Part shown: one piece after another, positions 6,066-8,876 of the stretch
How positions within the stretch are numbered: the stretch's first letter is position 1
Layout: every line of letters begins with the position of its first letter
Assembly (NCBI GenBank): GCA_902464375.1
Contig: CABQIM010000076.1
Coordinates: 1-8,876 of the forward strand
DNA: 8,876 bases
Source: an uncultured bacterium
GTDB taxonomy: Bacteria > Cyanobacteriota > Vampirovibrionia > Gastranaerophilales > Gastranaerophilaceae
Direction of reading: 5' to 3'
Made by a program: the position numbers and the translations under genes
The notes under the pieces: model-generated
What the model saw: the letters and a program-made list of their open reading frames with translations, nothing else
What the model was told of the DNA's origin: nothing
Database searches by the model: none

Positions 6066-7373
6066 CTAGTCTAATATACCAAATTTTGCTTTTTCTCTTT
6101 TTGTTTCAACAGCTTGATAACCTTCATTGATATCACTTGCGTGTAAACCAAACAATGCAGGGTGGGTAAGTTTTCCTGTGCCGAATATCAAGTGCATAAA
6201 GTTTTTAGTAATTGTAATCGCACTAAACATTGAAACAATTACACCAACTGCAAGAGTTAGAGCAAAACCTCTTACAATACTTGTTCCGCAGCAATAAAGA
6301 ATTGCGCAAGTAATGATTGTTGTCATATTAGAGTCAAAAATACTTGTAAATGCTCTATCGAAACCGGAATTAATTGCTGTAAATAGAGTTCTGCCGGCTT
6401 TCAACTCTTCTTTTGTTCTTTCAAAAATCAAAATGTTCGCATCTACCGCCATACCTATACTCAAGATAAAACCTGCAATACCTGCTAGAGTTAAGGTAAT
6501 AGGAATAGCCTTAAATAAAGCAAACAACATAATTCCGTATATAATAAGTGCCACGTCAGCAATAAGTCCGGGAACTCTGTAATAAAGCGCCATAAATATC
6601 ATTACAAAACCTAATCCAATAGCACCGGCGATTTTTGATTTAGCAATACTATCAGCACCAAGAGTAGGACCAACAGTATTTTCTTCAATTATTTTTGCCG
6701 GAACAGGAAGAGCACCCGCATTAAGAAGGTCTACCATTTTCTTTGCTTCGTCATAAACGAAACCACTGTCTCCGCCAGAAATTTGAGCTCTTCCGCCAGT
6801 GATAGCTTCTCTTATTACAGGAGCAGATTGAAGTTCTCCGTTAAAGAAAATCGCCATTGGTTGACCAACAAGTTTTTTAGTTAAATCAGCAAACTTTTTA
6901 GTACCTGCGACATTGAATTCCAAATCAACTACCCACTGACCGTTTTGAGAATTTGTGCTTAAATTAGCCTTTGATAAATCTTTACCGGTAAGTCCTGTTG
7001 CTTCCCATTCAGTTTCACCATCTTTAATAACCGGTTTTCTAAAGTCTAATTCAGCTGTTTCACCGATATAAGCTTTTGCTTGATTCAAATCTGAAACGTC
7101 AGGAATTTCTACTACCAAACGTTTGTCACCTGCTCTTTGAACAACTGTTTCTGATACACCAAGTTTGTTAACTCTATTTTCAATCGCAAATTGCAAACTA
7201 GACATCATATCCGGTGTGATTTGCGCAATCGTATCACTTGTTTGAGCTTCTAATACAAGTCTGGAACCCCCTACCAAATCGAGTCCAAGTTTTGTCGGTT
7301 TTGTAATAATTACGGCAATACTTGCAATAACGATTGCCACAATCATCCAAAACAAAATTAGCTTGTTTTTCAT
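6066..7373 (-). CDS. secD: Protein translocase subunit SecD
   Basis: SecD forms the proton-driven SecDF accessory complex of the Sec translocon in the cytoplasmic membrane. The product has 435 residues, a compact form without the extended periplasmic insertion of E. coli SecD. Helix 1 is at about 5-24, followed by LGLDLVGGSRLVLEA at 29-43, a periplasmic P1 region to about 240 that contains VGPTLGADS (234-242), and five helices from about 248 to 390. The proton-relay signature GMAVDANILIFERTKEEL is at 307-324 (Asp311), and SGFDRAFTSIFDSNMTTII is at 336-354. A cytoplasmic tail of about 45 residues follows. AAGGAG lies 11 bases before the ATG. It sits 76 bases after dapA in an A/T-rich gap with no clear promoter, so it probably shares dapA's transcript. 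The stop is TAG. Confidence 0.96.
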   Translation of the reverse strand: MKNKLILFWMIVAIVIASIAVIITKPTKLGLDLVGGSRLVLEAQTSDTIAQITPDMMSSLQFAIENRVNKLGVSETVVQRAGDKRLVVEIPDVSDLNQAKAYIGETAELDFRKPVIKDGETEWEATGLTGKDLSKANLSTNSQNGQWVVDLEFNVAGTKKFADLTKKLVGQPMAIFFNGELQSAPVIREAITGGRAQISGGDSGFVYDEAKKMVDLLNAGALPVPAKIIEENTVGPTLGADSIAKSKIAGAIGLGFVMIFMALYYRVPGLIADVALIIYGIMLFALFKAIPITLTLAGIAGFILSIGMAVDANILIFERTKEELKAGRTLFTAINSGFDRAFTSIFDSNMTTIITCAILYCCGTSIVRGFALTLAVGVIVSMFSAITITKNFMHLIFGTGKLTHPALFGLHASDINEGYQAVETKREKAKFGILD

Positions 7374-7384
7374 TTTTATATGTA

Positions 7385-7390
7385 CTCCTT
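7385..7390 (-). promoter_or_regulatory. Ribosome binding site of secD
   Basis: AAGGAG on the minus strand stands 11 bases before the secD ATG, a full-strength core at slightly long spacing. Confidence 0.65.
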
Positions 7391-7449
7391 ATTAAAATAT
7401 TATTTTTTATATTATCTCAAATCTGAAAAATTTAATCTTACCCAACCGA

Positions 7450-8328
7450 CTAAATAGAATCAAGCGTAAAGATTAAATCTGCTTTTTCTGCTTTTGTAAG
7501 TTCTACAAGCGGTCTTCTTACATATTCTTCAATCAAACCTTTGTAAGCAAGAGCTGCTTTTACAGGAACAGGATTTGGCGCCATAAACAATTTCTTGAAT
7601 ATCGGATAAAGTTTTTGGTGCATATTTCGAGCTGTCATAGCATCACCGGTTTTAAAGTTTCTAATCATAGACTTAATTTCTGTACCAAAAAGATGAGAAG
7701 CAACAGAAATTACACCATGTGCACCTACAGAAAGCATTGGCAATGTTAAGCTGTCATCGCCTGAATAAATTGCAAAGTCTTTTGGACAATTCATTTTCAA
7801 ATCAGTAATAACATCCATATCGCCAAAACTTTGTTTCAAAGCAACAATATTTTCATATTTTCTAGCCAATGTTTTAACCGTATCAACACTCATATTCACA
7901 CCGGTTCTAGATGGAATATTGTACAAAATAACCGGAAGTTCAACAGCTTCTGCTACTGCAGAAAAGTGTTCAATCATACCGGCTTGAGATGGTTTATTAT
8001 AATATGGAACAACTGTTAAAATAGCGTCAACACCTTCTTTTTCAGCAAGTTTTGCCATCTTAACAGCAGTTTCGGTAGAATTTGAACCGGTTCCCATAAT
8101 TACTTTACCATTACTGCCAACTCCGCGTTTTGCGCTGCCTAAAATCTCAATCTCTTCTTCGTGTGTTAAAGTTGGAGATTCTCCGGTTGTACCTGTTACT
8201 AGAACAGCATCAGAACCTGTATTTACGAGCTGATATGCAAGCTGTTCAACTTTTTCATAATCAACTTCTCTTTTGGAATTGAATGGAGTTACCATCGCTG
8301 TTATAACTTCACCTGCATCATATCTCAT
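7450..8328 (-). CDS. dapA: 4-hydroxy-tetrahydrodipicolinate synthase
   Basis: DapA condenses pyruvate with aspartate semialdehyde in the committed step to diaminopimelate and lysine, supplying cell-wall and protein precursors. The 292-residue length is typical for this TIM-barrel aldolase. GTTGES is at 46-51 (Thr47-Thr48), VPYYNKPSQ at 107-115, ILYNIPSRTG at 134-143 with the catalytic Tyr136 and substrate-carboxylate Arg141, the Schiff-base Lys165 in ALKQSFGD (163-170), SGDD at 189-192 and GAHGVISVASH at 202-212. All main catalytic residues are present. Sialate lyase and other aldolases share the fold, but the GTTGES and SRTG motifs favour DapA. AAGGAG six bases before the ATG is a strong ribosome site. 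It comes 66 bases after the preceding gene. No other dap gene is visible. The stop is TAG. Confidence 0.96.
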   Translation of the reverse strand: MRYDAGEVITAMVTPFNSKREVDYEKVEQLAYQLVNTGSDAVLVTGTTGESPTLTHEEEIEILGSAKRGVGSNGKVIMGTGSNSTETAVKMAKLAEKEGVDAILTVVPYYNKPSQAGMIEHFSAVAEAVELPVILYNIPSRTGVNMSVDTVKTLARKYENIVALKQSFGDMDVITDLKMNCPKDFAIYSGDDSLTLPMLSVGAHGVISVASHLFGTEIKSMIRNFKTGDAMTARNMHQKLYPIFKKLFMAPNPVPVKAALAYKGLIEEYVRRPLVELTKAEKADLIFTLDSI

Positions 8329-8334
8329 AATATT

Positions 8335-8340
8335 CTCCTT
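8335..8340 (-). promoter_or_regulatory. Ribosome binding site of dapA
   Basis: AAGGAG on the minus strand six bases before the ATG at 8328, near-ideal core and spacing. It fixes the dapA start. Confidence 0.8.
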
Positions 8341-8394
8341 TTACCCCTCTACACCTTTAACACTTTATGAATGTCTATCGATTTTATTATTTTA

Positions 8395-8876
8395 CTATGA
8401 AAATTCTTTAAATTCATGAACTTCCAATGTTTTATCACCATTTTGGAAAATTCCAATCTGCGAAGTTTGATATCTATGGAATTGATTATATCTGTATCGA
8501 TATGAAGTATCAGCTGCCATTGTAATTTTACCAAAATGCTTTAAACTGATTAACTTATTAAGTTCATTAATCTGTTCTTTGCCTGATAAAACCTGTACAC
8601 ATATTGCATAATCAATTGGAGCCGTTGAATGCAAAACTTTGAAAAATACTTCCAAGACAGCATCAATCTTATCAAAATTTTCAAACGTATAGCGATAACC
8701 ACCTTCATACATTTCCGGTTTTTTAGATAACTTTTCTTCTAAAAATTCCACCATCAACTTATTTTGTTCATCAAGATTAATATTAATTTCTTTATGATTA
8801 AATTTTGGTTTAATTTGAGTGTGAACAGTTATTGCGTATTCACGGATTTTTTTTCTTCTTTGGTAATTTTTTCTTT
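8395..8876 (-). CDS. 3' part of an unassigned gene, weakly class III cyclase-like
   Basis: The reading frame is open from the window edge to a TAG stop, giving 159 complete C-terminal codons; the true start is beyond 8876, so a TTG or ATG near 8757-8752 is not its start. The visible protein opens with a very basic run (RKNYQRRKKIRE), as often found next to a membrane helix. Later segments, such as GGYRYTFENF, a hydrophobic VLEVFFKVL region, FGKITMAADTSYRYRY and a terminal IGIFQNGDKTLEVHEFKEF, loosely follow the order of a class III adenylate/guanylate cyclase C-terminal half. The metal-binding aspartates and other diagnostic residues are not recognisable in what is visible. The cyclase resemblance is therefore only a suggestion, and hypothetical protein is the safe name. 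dapA begins 66 bases downstream. Confidence 0.6.
   Translation of the reverse strand, partial: RKNYQRRKKIREYAITVHTQIKPKFNHKEININLDEQNKLMVEFLEEKLSKKPEMYEGGYRYTFENFDKIDAVLEVFFKVLHSTAPIDYAICVQVLSGKEQINELNKLISLKHFGKITMAADTSYRYRYNQFHRYQTSQIGIFQNGDKTLEVHEFKEFS

Noticed and set aside
8349..8534. Minus-strand 61-codon frame between dapA and the edge gene
   Set aside because: It overlaps the conserved-looking 159-residue frame in another phase, has low-complexity content and no ribosome site.

Overview
The window is AT-rich bacterial chromosome in which all eight recognisable genes lie on the minus strand, so transcription runs from high to low coordinates. The best guess for the host is a gut Vampirovibrionia/'Melainabacteria' (Gastranaerophilales-like) bacterium. 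This is an inference from the AT-rich composition, separate secD and secF genes, and a 467-residue protein with an N-terminal YDTVSFG peptide of a kind I associate with that group. An AT-rich Firmicutes-like gut bacterium is not excluded. Seven of the eight genes end in TAG, one in TAA and none in TGA, which is unexpected for such AT-rich DNA.

Read in transcription order, the first block (8876 down to about 4998) holds the 3' part of an unassigned gene with a weak resemblance to class III nucleotide cyclase C-termini, then dapA (lysine/diaminopimelate synthesis), secD and secF (the proton-driven Sec translocation accessory complex). A clear intrinsic terminator follows secF. The second block (4941 to 2694) pairs a lineage-type protein carrying a C-terminal HNH-like motif and an internal duplication with an HD-domain metal-dependent phosphohydrolase. 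The third block (2496 to 291) is a tight thrC-proB pair, threonine synthase and glutamate 5-kinase, separated by one base and preceded by a plausible promoter.

Between the second and third blocks (about 2541-2694) lies an inverted pair of short tandem arrays of an 8-bp unit (TTAAGTCG / CGACTTAA). They can form a long hairpin or a competing, mutually exclusive structure that ends in a T-run just ahead of the thrC -10 box. Downstream of proB, bases 1-290 are non-coding. They hold a GC-rich 7-bp perfect hairpin, a G/C-rich patch and an imperfect palindrome resembling the dispersed ATTGCCACG...CGCAATGAC elements seen in many bacterial genomes.

The metabolic and secretion genes are ordinary. The unusual parts are the HNH-like/HD gene pair, the 8-bp inverted arrays, the TAG stop bias and the small repeat cluster at the left end. 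I see no CRISPR array, tRNA, rRNA, transposase or phage gene.
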